A DNA stretch of 64,000 bases, from the NCBI GenBank assembly GCA_013214355.1, contig JABSSL010000002.1, positions 1-64,000 of the forward strand, given 5' to 3'. Source of the stretch: Saprospiraceae bacterium. Lineage in GTDB: Bacteria > Bacteroidota > Bacteroidia > Chitinophagales > Saprospiraceae. The position numbers and the translations under genes are program-made. Numbering within the stretch: position 1 is the first letter of the stretch; each line of letters starts with the position of its first letter. Of this stretch, positions 15,870 to 24,614 are shown piece after piece. Below the pieces are notes generated by a model, which saw only the letters and a program-made list of their open reading frames with translations, did not search any database and had not been told where the DNA came from.

Positions 15870-18248
15870 CTAAGATCTCTTTTTCTTCATCCAGCGCATC
15901 ATGGCTACTGTAAATAGGAAAGGCGCTGAAACGAAGTCGACATGCATGCCCGTATTGGCATTATCCAGCAGCATAATCGACAGCTGATCTTCAAACGGAT
16001 TATCGTTAATTACGTAGGTCCAAGTGGAAGCCGGGCGTTCCAGATCTTTAGCTTCTTCTTCGGGAAGTGATTCGCTGAGGACCTTTTGTATCCAATCTCG
16101 CAGTATGATCTCGAGGCGTTCATACAGTTTAGTAAAGGAAGCATCTGTCATCTTGCGGAAGACATTCAATGGGTTTTGCCCTCCTAACCTCACTAGGTGT
16201 ACACTATCTCTCGACTGGGCCAATTCGTCCAAGTGTAACGCCCATTGGCGATCATATTGCAGTAAGGCAAACGCCTTAATTTTTGCCAGTTGCTGTGGAC
16301 TCGCTGCTGATAGCATTTGGAGCGGGGGAAACAGCTGGGCTAAGCTATCAGGATGCTGAAGGATTTGAAGCCTTTCTCCCTGTAGAACCATCCTTTGCTT
16401 CTCTGTAAAGGCAGCATACTGATAGAGGCTCTTTCTCATATCCAGTAGCTGACATTCTATGGTATACTGCATGGACCGGATCACTTTTCTTACCTTGGGC
16501 GCTAGGATTGGAGCAGACCCAGCCAAGTTTTGGAACTTCCGGGGGAGTAGGTCCTTGAGTCCATATTTGAGCATTAAATCATCTTCTAAACTGATGAAGA
16601 ACCGACTTTTCCCCACATCTCCCTGTCTACCGGCCCTCCCCCTAAGCTGACGATCTATCCGGATGCTTTCATGCCGATTGGTGCCGATCACATAAAGGCC
16701 TCCATACCTGACCACTTGCCTTCTTTCTTCTTCATTATGTCCTCCTAATTTAATATCCGTTCCTCTTCCAGCCATATTGGTGGCTATGGTTACAGCTCCC
16801 ACTTTTCCGGCATCGGCTATGATCTTAGCCTCTTCCTCATCATTTCTAGCATTGAGTACTTGGCAAGGGATATTATGTTGCCCAAATAGTTCGGCTAAAT
16901 GCTCAGACTCTCTTACGGTTAAGGTCCCCACTAGAATGGGTTGTCCTATCCGGTGAACTCGGCGCACTTCCTCCACTAAGGCAGCCTCTTTGCTCGCCTT
17001 GTCTACGTAAATTTGGTCCGGGTAATCGGTTCTGCGTGAGGATTTGTTGGGCGGTATAACTACTGTTTCTAAGCCATAGAATTCCGCGAATTCGGTAGCT
17101 GCGGACTGCGCTGTAGCTGTCATTCCTGCAATCCTTGGGTATTTCTGCAGTAGATGCTGCAAGCTAATGGAATTGAGGACACTGCCTTCGGACTGAAGGG
17201 GAAGTCCTTCTTTGGCCTCTACGGCACGCTGTAGGCCGTTTCGCCAGCGGCGGTCTTCAACAACTCGGCCGGTGAATTCGTCAATCAACCAAATCCGACC
17301 ATCTTTCACCAGGTAATCCACATCTTTAATTAAGAGGGTGTGAGCCTGGAGGGAAAGGTTGATGGCGGTATGCAATTCGAAATGTACATCCTCAATCAAA
17401 TCTACTACCCCGTAGAAGGCTTCTGCTTTTTCGATCCCTTCATTGGTCAGATACACCGTCCGCGCTTCCGTAGAAAGCTCAAAATCGGTCCCTGCTTCCA
17501 GACGACTGACCAAGCTCGCTACTTTGCGAAGATCTACACTATGCTGCTCCATGGTACCGGCGATGACGAGCGGATTGCGCGCTTCATCGATCATAATAGC
17601 ATCCGCCTCGTCCACAATAGCATAGTGGAAAGGCCGCAGCAGCAGTTCTTCCGTTTTAAAAGCTCCTTGAGATCTCAAGAAATCAAAACCTACTTCTTTG
17701 GCGGTAGCATAGGTGATATCGCAGTGGTAGGCCGCTTTTTTATCCGGCAGAGACATTTCATTAGTGATGTACCCCACGGAGAGCCCCAAAAACTCATATA
17801 TCGGTCCCATCCATTGAGCATCACGCTTAGCTAGATAGTCATTAAAGGTTAATACATGTACGCCTTTACCCTGCCAAGCATTGAGTATAGCTGGGAAAAC
17901 AGCAGTCAAGGTTTTGCCTTCACCCGTTTGCATCTCGATCAATTTTCGCTGGTGCAGTGGGATCGCAGCGATCAATTGTACATCAAAGACTTTGAGCTTG
18001 AATTGTCGATGTATGACTTCCTGGATCAAAGCGTAGGTGGGTGCTAATAGTTCTTCCAGTTCTATGCCGGCTTGTGCCTTTGCTTTGAGTTGAGCAGCGT
18101 AGGCCTTTAGTTTTGCATTAGTTAAGTTGGTAATTGAGCGGAAGGACTCATAGATTGCTTCCAATCTATTCTCATAAGAAGAAAGATCAGTTTGAATATA
18201 GGTAGGACTTCCAATCCCCCAATCATGGAGTTTATGAAGAAGTTTCAT
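15870..18248 (-). CDS. divergent SecA paralogue (accessory SecA-like ATPase)
   Basis: I start at the ATG at 18248, giving 792 aa; a TTG two codons earlier is possible. SecA signatures are clear: Walker A MQTGEGKT (about 106-113), FNDYLAKRDAQWMGP, ITYATAKEVGFDFLR, DEAD box VDEADAIMIDEARNP, TNMAGRGTDIKLGG and RQLRGRAGRQGD. A canonical Bacteroidota SecA is, as I recall, around 1,000 aa or more. This one is shorter, lacks the C-terminal zinc-binding cysteines, and ends in an unusual hydrophobic-basic tail (APFLFTVAMMRWMKKKRS). It is therefore probably a second SecA with a specialised substrate. No SecY2-like or glycosylation genes are nearby. A small putative secreted protein gene lies upstream on the same strand. 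Confidence 0.85.
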   Translation of the reverse strand: MKLLHKLHDWGIGSPTYIQTDLSSYENRLEAIYESFRSITNLTNAKLKAYAAQLKAKAQAGIELEELLAPTYALIQEVIHRQFKLKVFDVQLIAAIPLHQRKLIEMQTGEGKTLTAVFPAILNAWQGKGVHVLTFNDYLAKRDAQWMGPIYEFLGLSVGYITNEMSLPDKKAAYHCDITYATAKEVGFDFLRSQGAFKTEELLLRPFHYAIVDEADAIMIDEARNPLVIAGTMEQHSVDLRKVASLVSRLEAGTDFELSTEARTVYLTNEGIEKAEAFYGVVDLIEDVHFELHTAINLSLQAHTLLIKDVDYLVKDGRIWLIDEFTGRVVEDRRWRNGLQRAVEAKEGLPLQSEGSVLNSISLQHLLQKYPRIAGMTATAQSAATEFAEFYGLETVVIPPNKSSRRTDYPDQIYVDKASKEAALVEEVRRVHRIGQPILVGTLTVRESEHLAELFGQHNIPCQVLNARNDEEEAKIIADAGKVGAVTIATNMAGRGTDIKLGGHNEEERRQVVRYGGLYVIGTNRHESIRIDRQLRGRAGRQGDVGKSRFFISLEDDLMLKYGLKDLLPRKFQNLAGSAPILAPKVRKVIRSMQYTIECQLLDMRKSLYQYAAFTEKQRMVLQGERLQILQHPDSLAQLFPPLQMLSAASPQQLAKIKAFALLQYDRQWALHLDELAQSRDSVHLVRLGGQNPLNVFRKMTDASFTKLYERLEIILRDWIQKVLSESLPEEEAKDLERPASTWTYVINDNPFEDQLSIMLLDNANTGMHVDFVSAPFLFTVAMMRWMKKKRS

Positions 18249-18351
18249 TGTCAATAGTGTTAAAACAAGTTAGCTAATAAATTCCAGAAGCGATCAGCCC
18301 GCCATGGATTAGTTGACGGCGAGCGCTTAGTTTCTACGGTTATGGAAAAAA

Positions 18352-18711
18352 TTAGCTTAACTGATAGGGGAGAGACCTACGCTGAATCCAAGAAATTAGT
18401 AGGTTTTGATGGTACAGGTGAATGAAGCTGGAGGAAACATCGAGTGAAAAGTGATCCGTAAGATTCGAAGAAACAACGGAGAGGGCCGTATCAGTACTGC
18501 CATAATTTCCATGATTTCGTTCTAAATCCTCCTCCCACTGGAGACGATAATCTGTATCAGTTGCAGCTTGTTCTATTAACTCTGTTTGCTGACTAAAGTT
18601 ATTATCAGGATAGAATGATAGGGCAGGACCTTGCTCAATAGCTAGGGCTAAGAGCAGCCAAGGGAGCCAGGAAAGGAAGGAAAAACGATCTGATAGTCTA
18701 ATCCGATCCAT
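18352..18711 (-). CDS. hypothetical small protein with N-terminal hydrophobic segment
   Basis: The function is not recognised. The 119-aa frame starts with a basic stretch and a strongly hydrophobic segment (WLPWLLLALAIEQGPALS, about 15-32), which could be a signal peptide or anchor. A polar, Ser/Thr/Gln-rich remainder follows. No good ribosome-binding sequence precedes the ATG. It lies 103 bp upstream of the SecA paralogue on the same strand, so it could be its partner or substrate, but this is speculation. It may not be a real gene. Confidence 0.4.
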   Translation of the reverse strand: MDRIRLSDRFSFLSWLPWLLLALAIEQGPALSFYPDNNFSQQTELIEQAATDTDYRLQWEEDLERNHGNYGSTDTALSVVSSNLTDHFSLDVSSSFIHLYHQNLLISWIQRRSLPYQLS

Positions 18712-18868
18712 ACAATTATTAGATCAAACTTCAGGCCGATTATTGGAATAGGACAGAATGGCAGATAAGCGGGAAAGAGTTTCAGCTCGCTTTGCGAAGA
18801 TTTAAGCCAAATAGGTCATGAGCTGAGCTGATTAGCTGATCCGTCAACTTTCTTTTTTAAAGTACTTC

Positions 18869-18895
18869 GTTCTTTTTTCTTTGATACAAAAGAAC
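18869..18895. repeat. short palindromic repeat of a Bacteroidota-like dispersed type
   Basis: GTTCTTTT (18869-18876) pairs with AAAAGAAC (18888-18895) around TTCTTTGATAC, followed by CAAAGAATCATGG. It resembles, from memory, a sequence scattered in many Bacteroidota intergenic regions (the CTTTGATxCAAAA...AATCA pattern). The surrounding gap 18712-19020 holds nothing else I can identify. Confidence 0.4.
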
Positions 18896-19020
18896 CAAAG
18901 AATCATGGCTGTATTCATTTCTTTAGGCGTGGACTGTACGAAAATCCTAACCGAAAAAACACTACATCTCCGAAGTCACTTCCATCTTGAAGCCACGTTG
19001 GAGATGTCGATGGCGAGAAA

Positions 19021-19542
19021 TTACTCCTCGATATAAGCCTTGAAATTGGTAAGTCCTTGCTCAAAATCTCCTCCAACAGATTTATCCAAATTCATGAACA
19101 TCATAAAAATATTCATTGGGAAGGCACTGCTGCCACTAAATCCCCAAGCCACATGACTTCCATTGCCCTTAGCATCAATTTTGAAGTAAGCATCATTCGT
19201 GGCTTTAAAGGGCTTAAGAAAACGTAGCTGCGTATCAATTCGATGAGGAGGTTGTAAACCCATAATCTCTTGTTCACCTTCTCCTACATCTTTATTCCCA
19301 TTCCAGTAGGAAACGGATCCCACTTCTCCATCAGTTCCTCGAAAATCTTTTTCCATATTGGGGTCTTTCTTAGCCCATACAGACCATTCGTCCTGTTGTT
19401 TTAGGGAGCGAAGTGCATCGTAGGCAGTCTGCTGCGATACAGAGAGATCTATCGTTCTTTCGACAGCAAAATCCTTGGGGGCTATGAAACCTAGAATCGC
19501 TATGATGGCTACCAGAGCCAATAGAATGTACAAGAATAACAT
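19021..19542 (-). CDS. SRPBCC (START/polyketide cyclase-like) family membrane-anchored protein
   Basis: The 173-aa protein has one N-terminal hydrophobic helix (3-21, LYILLALVAIIAILGFI). A SRPBCC-type helix-grip domain follows, marked by FAVERTIDLSVSQQTAYDALRSL, WSVWAKKDPNM and the final helix GGDFEQGLTNFKAYIE. Such domains bind hydrophobic ligands. Close relatives are usually annotated as polyketide cyclase or activator-of-Hsp90-like, without known function. It begins 56 bp after the potassium-channel gene on the same strand, so cotranscription is plausible. Confidence 0.82.
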   Translation of the reverse strand: MLFLYILLALVAIIAILGFIAPKDFAVERTIDLSVSQQTAYDALRSLKQQDEWSVWAKKDPNMEKDFRGTDGEVGSVSYWNGNKDVGEGEQEIMGLQPPHRIDTQLRFLKPFKATNDAYFKIDAKGNGSHVAWGFSGSSAFPMNIFMMFMNLDKSVGGDFEQGLTNFKAYIEE

Positions 19543-19598
19543 AGGTGGTTTTGACTTTTGTTAATGATCGTTAGAGAATATCTTGACGCTAAATGTGC

Positions 19599-20438
19599 TT
19601 ATTTTTTGGGTAAAGCCTGGCCGCAACAGGGGCAATAATTGTAACCTTCTAAGTTTTCTGGCAACTTTTGATCGTCTTCCTTTTTCTTTTCCTCCTCTAG
19701 ACCTTCGATGAAAGCTGCGCTAATGATGCCGGTCGGTAGGGCAACCATCCCAATACCTAGCAGTGCAATAATCCCGCCAAAAAATTTACCTAATGGAGTG
19801 ATGGGGAAAACATCACCATAACCTACCGTCGTTAAGGTGGCGATGGCCCACCAAAAGGTGGAAATGATGTCCGGGAATTTATCCGGTTGGGCTTCATTCT
19901 CTAGATTGTACATGACACTGGATGAAATCAACAGTAGGATAAAGGTCACAAATAAGGTAATGGAGAGCTCTGACCGCTTTTCTACAAAAATTTGCACGAT
20001 GATTTTTAAGGCTCTGGAATGCCGCTTCAGTTTTAGGACGCGTAGTAGTCGTAGAATGCGGAGCAATCGGATAAATCGTAAATCGAAAGCTACAACGAAG
20101 GGCAAATAAAATGGTAGAATCGCCACTAGATCCACCATCCCCATAGGAGAACTGATAAACTTCAGGCGGGCCTTAGTGACACTAAGCTTTGGATACTTTA
20201 GGTCCGCAATCCAAATGCGTAATCCATACTCAATACTAAAGATGATGATAGTTATGAGTTCAAAAACAGTGAAGGCTGTCCCGAAACGTTCCCTTAGCGG
20301 GGCATAGGAAGCCAAGATAATGGCAATGACACTAAGGATGATTAGGGTCATGATAGCAGCATTTACCTGCCTGTTTAAAGTGGTTTTCTCTTGATCACCT
20401 CCATCTAGGATTTCAAAGACTTTCTCTTTAAGGTTCAT
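19599..20438 (-). CDS. voltage-gated-type potassium channel (ion transporter family)
   Basis: The 279-aa protein has six transmembrane helices in the Kv pattern. S4 carries regularly spaced arginines (FIRLLRILRLLRVLKLK, about 122-138). The pore loop contains the potassium selectivity filter TVGYGD at 204-209, followed by the S6 helix (about 217-240). The N-terminal 20 residues and the C-terminal 40 are cytoplasmic. The tail ends with YCPCCGQ (Cys269, Cys271, Cys272), a rubredoxin-like knuckle that could bind metal if paired between subunits of the tetramer (inference). No nucleotide-binding or RCK domain is present. Confidence 0.92.
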   Translation of the reverse strand: MNLKEKVFEILDGGDQEKTTLNRQVNAAIMTLIILSVIAIILASYAPLRERFGTAFTVFELITIIIFSIEYGLRIWIADLKYPKLSVTKARLKFISSPMGMVDLVAILPFYLPFVVAFDLRFIRLLRILRLLRVLKLKRHSRALKIIVQIFVEKRSELSITLFVTFILLLISSSVMYNLENEAQPDKFPDIISTFWWAIATLTTVGYGDVFPITPLGKFFGGIIALLGIGMVALPTGIISAAFIEGLEEEKKKEDDQKLPENLEGYNYCPCCGQALPKK

Positions 20439-20614
20439 GTTAGTTCAATATGGTGTTTAAGGATGTGCTACCTAATTGTACGGTTTTATAAAAATTGAGT
20501 TGTGTATCAGTGCTATAAGCCGGTAAGTGCGGTAAAAATAAGATAAAGCCTTATATCCTATAAATCTAGCTGAAAAGCTCGTTTCTTGTGCTCTTTATTA
20601 AACAGATCCATATT

Positions 20615-21604
20615 ATGTCAATCTTTAACATCCGACTCGATGTGATGAAGGCCGTCGAAAAGCAATTGGACGGCTTCATGGAAAAGTATCTGATCCCCAT
20701 CGACAAAATCTGGCAGCCATCAGACTTTCTGCCTGATTCGCAGTCCGAAGAGTTTATCGATGAGATCAAGGAAATTCGAGAAGAGGCAAAAGAACTGGAT
20801 TATGACTTTTGGGTAGTACTGATCGGTGATATGATCACAGAGGAAGCATTACCTACCTACGAATCCTGGCTGATGGATGTCGTAGGCGTAGACCAACAAA
20901 CGAGAAACCCTTGGGCAAAGTGGGTCCGTCATTGGACCGCTGAGGAAAACCGACATGGAGATGTGTTAAACAAGTATCTATTTTTGTCCGGAAGGACAGA
21001 AATGAAAGAAGTGGAAAAAACTATCCAATATCTAATTAGCGACGGCTTTGATATTGGGACTGGACGAGATCCTTACAAAAACTTCGTTTATACTAGCTTC
21101 CAGGAGCTGGCCACACACATTTCTCATAAGAGAGTTTCCAAACTTGCCTTTGAAAAGGGGAATCAACGACTCGGTAACATGTGCCGAATCATTGCTGGTG
21201 ACGAAATGCGTCATTATCTAGCTTATCGAGAATTTGTCAAGCTTATCTTCGAATACGATCCTAGCCAAATGATGTTGGCTTTTGCGGACATGATGAAACG
21301 CAAGATTGTAATGCCAGCTCATTTTATCCGGGAATCAGGACAAAAGATTTCTGAGGCTTTTGTAAACTTTTCCGATGCGGCTCAACGCATGGGAGTCTAC
21401 ACCAGTTTGGATTATGTAGACATCATGAAAAAGCTTACGGCTTACTGGGACATTGAGCATATGAGCTCTTTAACCGAAGAAGCTGAAAAAGCAAGGGATT
21501 ACGTCATGAATCTACCCGCCAGATTAATGCGAGTAGCAGAGCGCTTGATGGTGCCAGAAACCACCGTACAAATGCAATGGGTAAAACCCAATGGCATGAT
21601 GTAA
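20615..21604 (+). CDS. acyl-ACP desaturase (soluble di-iron, type 2 fatty acid desaturase)
   Basis: I use the ATG at 20615 (329 aa); a GTG nine codons upstream is less likely. The family's di-iron ligands are visible: the Glu76/77 helix, E110-E-N-R-H114, the ELATHISH helix (about Glu164, His168), and DE-M-R-H at 196-200. These enzymes introduce a cis double bond into acyl-acyl carrier protein using O2 and ferredoxin, so it probably makes unsaturated membrane lipids. It is cytosolic with no transmembrane helix. It stands alone and ends in a stem-loop shared with the convergent xylA. Confidence 0.9.
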   Translation: MSIFNIRLDVMKAVEKQLDGFMEKYLIPIDKIWQPSDFLPDSQSEEFIDEIKEIREEAKELDYDFWVVLIGDMITEEALPTYESWLMDVVGVDQQTRNPWAKWVRHWTAEENRHGDVLNKYLFLSGRTEMKEVEKTIQYLISDGFDIGTGRDPYKNFVYTSFQELATHISHKRVSKLAFEKGNQRLGNMCRIIAGDEMRHYLAYREFVKLIFEYDPSQMMLAFADMMKRKIVMPAHFIRESGQKISEAFVNFSDAAQRMGVYTSLDYVDIMKKLTAYWDIEHMSSLTEEAEKARDYVMNLPARLMRVAERLMVPETTVQMQWVKPNGMM

Positions 21605-21622
21605 AAGACTAGTCCTAAAATG

Positions 21623-21659
21623 AGGAGAGATGATTCCCCGTTTGGAAACCATCTCTCCT
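21623..21659. terminator. bidirectional stem-loop between desaturase and xylA
   Basis: AGGAGAGATG (21623-21632) pairs with CATCTCTCCT (21650-21659), with extra inner pairs TTCC/GGAA. It sits between two convergent genes. No strong T-run follows in either direction. Confidence 0.6.
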
Positions 21660-21684
21660 TGCTTATCTATCTCTCCTTATTAGT

Positions 21685-23013
21685 TTATACAAACTGATTC
21701 AAGATATTCTCATACAATTCTTGCTGACCACTCTGTAATGCAGGTTCGTCACTAGCCATTCCTATGGCCGCTAAGCTGCTTAGATCCATTTTGCCATTTT
21801 CAAATGTCTGTCCATCTCCAGCATCAAAAGAGCTATAACGGTCTTTACGCATACTTCGGTAGGCTGATTTCTCAAGAATAGCATCTGCTGCCAGGAGGGC
21901 ACGAGCAAATACATCCATTCCACCGATATGAGCATGGAAGAGATCTACTAAATCTGTAGAGTTTCTTCTTGTCTTAGCATCAAAGTTCACTCCTCCTCCT
22001 TGGATTCCTCCAGACTCCAAGATTACTAGCATAGCTTCGGTAATCTCCAATACATTATTAGGGAATTGATCGGTGTCCCAGCCATTTTGGTAGTCTCCCC
22101 GGTTGGCGTCGATGCTTCCCAAGGCGCCAGCGTCAGCAGCTACTTGCAATTCGTGCTGGAAGGTATGACTAGCTAAGGTAGCGTGGTTTACCTCTACATT
22201 AATCTTGAAATCATCCATCAAATCATACTGGCGCAAAAAGCCCAGAACGGTAGCGGAATCGAAATCATATTGATGTTTGGAAGGCTCCATCGGCTTCGGC
22301 TCTATGAAGAAAGTGCCTTCAAAGCCTTGGCTTCGGGCGTAGTCCTTGGCCATATGTAGGAAGCGTGCCATGTGATCCAGTTCTCGCTTCATATCGGTAT
22401 TGAGCAAGGACATATACCCTTCTCTACCGCCCCAGAAAACATAATTCTCGCCATTCAAAGCAATGGTCGCATCCAAAGCATTCTTGACCTGAGCGCCGGC
22501 TTTAGCTACTACCTGGAAGTTTGGATTAGTAGCCCCTCCATTCATGTATCTTGGGTTAGAGAATAGGTTTGCCGTTCCCCATAAAACTTTTACTCCTGAG
22601 CTTGCCATTTTCTCTTTGGCATAATCTGTAATGATCTGCAGCCTTCTCTGCAATTCGGCTACAGATTCTCCCTCATCCACTAAATCCACATCATGAAAAC
22701 AGAAATACGGTACCCCTAACTTCGTGATGAATTCGAAAGCCGCATCCATCTTGTCTTTAGCTTGCTGTACGGGATCAGCGGCAACCAGCCAAGGGAAGGC
22801 CTTTGTGCCTACACCGAAAGGATCTCCCCCAGTATTGCAGAGCGTATGCCAGTAGGCTACTGCAAATTTGAAGTGATCCTTCATGGTTTTCCCCGCTACC
22901 ACCTTATGCTCATCATAAAATTTGAACGCCAAAGGATTATCTGATTCTCTTCCTTCATACGGAATCTTTCCAATGCTAGGGAAATACTCCTTAGCTCCTA
23001 GAACTACCGACAT
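21685..23013 (-). CDS. xylA: xylose isomerase
   Basis: The 442-aa protein matches the longer (class II) xylose isomerases. Landmarks are the substrate helix [19 protein letters not shown], the catalytic [15 protein letters not shown], the metal-binding [15 protein letters not shown] and [12 protein letters not shown], and GSIDANRGD. It converts D-xylose to D-xylulose in the cytoplasm. It is the last gene of a minus-strand block and follows xylulokinase by 54 bp. An AAGAAGAA purine stretch precedes the ATG. No xylose transporter or XylR-type regulator is in the window. Confidence 0.97.
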   Translation of the reverse strand: MSVVLGAKEYFPSIGKIPYEGRESDNPLAFKFYDEHKVVAGKTMKDHFKFAVAYWHTLCNTGGDPFGVGTKAFPWLVAADPVQQAKDKMDAAFEFITKLGVPYFCFHDVDLVDEGESVAELQRRLQIITDYAKEKMASSGVKVLWGTANLFSNPRYMNGGATNPNFQVVAKAGAQVKNALDATIALNGENYVFWGGREGYMSLLNTDMKRELDHMARFLHMAKDYARSQGFEGTFFIEPKPMEPSKHQYDFDSATVLGFLRQYDLMDDFKINVEVNHATLASHTFQHELQVAADAGALGSIDANRGDYQNGWDTDQFPNNVLEITEAMLVILESGGIQGGGVNFDAKTRRNSTDLVDLFHAHIGGMDVFARALLAADAILEKSAYRSMRKDRYSSFDAGDGQTFENGKMDLSSLAAIGMASDEPALQSGQQELYENILNQFV

Positions 23014-23067
23014 ATTCTTCTTTTTTATTTATTAAAGTTTGGTTTTTGTCCTGTTTAATTCTCCACA

Positions 23068-24558
23068 TCATCCATTCTTCATCCTATCCTCCAAACTCTC
23101 CTTCCACCTTCCATAAGCGGCCTGGTAAGCTGCCAATTGATCCCCCGGTTCATAGACGTGTGCGAGTTGTAATTGCCCCAGTCCTTCTTGTAAACTAGAG
23201 AAGGCTCCTACTGCTACACCTGCTGCCCGCGCAGCACCACTTGCGCCTGTGGTTTCCATCACTTCTATTCTACTACCCAGTAAGGTCGCAATCGTTTCCG
23301 CAAAGATTTTGGATTGGAACATATTGTCATTACCGACTCGCATCACATCCATATTGAGTCCCATCTCCTGAATGATGTCTACTCCGTAGACAAAGGAGAA
23401 GGCCACCCCCTCTAAAGCTGCTCTAATCAAATGTGCTTGTTGGTGCCGGTTGAATTGAAGATGATCGATATGCGCGCCAAGGTCGCGGTTGCGCAACATA
23501 CGTTCAGCTCCATTGCCGAAAGGCAAAATACTTAGTCCATCAGCACCAATGGGGATTCCTGCAGCTTGTGCTTCAAGTTCAGGGTAGGATAATTTAGGGT
23601 CGGCTACTTGGTGCTTGAGCCAACTGTATTGTATGCCCGCGCCATTAATGCAAAGTAGAATACCGATGCGCGGGTTTTCTTTGGTGTAATTGACATGGGC
23701 AAAGCCGTTTACGCGTGAATACTGATCGTAAACGGCTTGGTCTACTACGGCATAGATCACTCCAGAAGTTCCTCCAGTACCGGCTACCTCACCGGGCTCA
23801 AAGACATTTAGCGCCAGCGCATTATTGGGTTGGTCACCAGCACGGTAGGTCACTGGTATACCTTCTTTTAGCCCGGTTTCAGCTGCGGCTGAGGCATTGA
23901 GTTTACCCTGTATACTGATAGTAGGAACAATCGTGGGAATGAGGCTTCGGTCAATGCCATACTGATCTAATACCAGTTGAGCCACATCATTTTCTTGGAA
24001 ATCCCAGAGAATGCCCTCCGAAAGACCTGAAATGGTGGTGTTCACTTCGCCCGTAAGCTTCATGGCGATGTAATCTCCGGGGAGCATGATATGTGCTATC
24101 TTGCTGTAGAGTTCTGGTTCATTGTCCTTCACCCACTTCAATTTAGAAGCGGTGAAGTTTCCAGGAGAATTTAACAAATGTTGCAAACTCTGTTCTGCTC
24201 CGATCGCGTCAAAGGCCTTATCGCCGATAGATACGGCACGACTATCACACCATATGATGGAAGGGCGCAGTACTTCTTGTTGATCATCTACTACTACGAG
24301 GCCATGCATTTGGTAGGCAATTCCAATGGCTCCAATATCTTCAGCTTTCACTCCAGTTTGTTGCAGTAACTTTTGCGTTGCCTTACAAATACAGTCCCAC
24401 CAAGTAGCTGGATCTTGTTCAGCCCAGCCCGCCTGATGCGAAATCATGCCCAATTCTTGCTCGGGATGCTGTGCCACGCCAATCGTGGTACCAGTATTGG
24501 AATCGACAAGGGATGCCTTGATGGAAGAACTACCTACATCATAGCCTAATAGTAACAT
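23068..24558 (-). CDS. xylB: xylulokinase
   Basis: The 496-aa protein is a FGGY-family sugar kinase. The N-terminal phosphate motif is GYDVGSSSIKASLVD, the substrate segment is YQMHGLVVVD, and the C-terminal ATPase motifs are GTGGTSGVIYAVVD and ETTGASGAARAAGVA. Its place immediately before xylA identifies the sugar as D-xylulose. The product xylulose-5-phosphate feeds transketolase, whose two subunits are encoded 1.5-3.4 kb upstream on the same strand. Confidence 0.95.
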   Translation of the reverse strand: MLLLGYDVGSSSIKASLVDSNTGTTIGVAQHPEQELGMISHQAGWAEQDPATWWDCICKATQKLLQQTGVKAEDIGAIGIAYQMHGLVVVDDQQEVLRPSIIWCDSRAVSIGDKAFDAIGAEQSLQHLLNSPGNFTASKLKWVKDNEPELYSKIAHIMLPGDYIAMKLTGEVNTTISGLSEGILWDFQENDVAQLVLDQYGIDRSLIPTIVPTISIQGKLNASAAAETGLKEGIPVTYRAGDQPNNALALNVFEPGEVAGTGGTSGVIYAVVDQAVYDQYSRVNGFAHVNYTKENPRIGILLCINGAGIQYSWLKHQVADPKLSYPELEAQAAGIPIGADGLSILPFGNGAERMLRNRDLGAHIDHLQFNRHQQAHLIRAALEGVAFSFVYGVDIIQEMGLNMDVMRVGNDNMFQSKIFAETIATLLGSRIEVMETTGASGAARAAGVAVGAFSSLQEGLGQLQLAHVYEPGDQLAAYQAAYGRWKESLEDRMKNG

Positions 24559-24614
24559 CTTAATCCTGTTTTATGGTACATGTATGTCTTGCTTAGCCTA
24601 TGAACGCAAGACTA

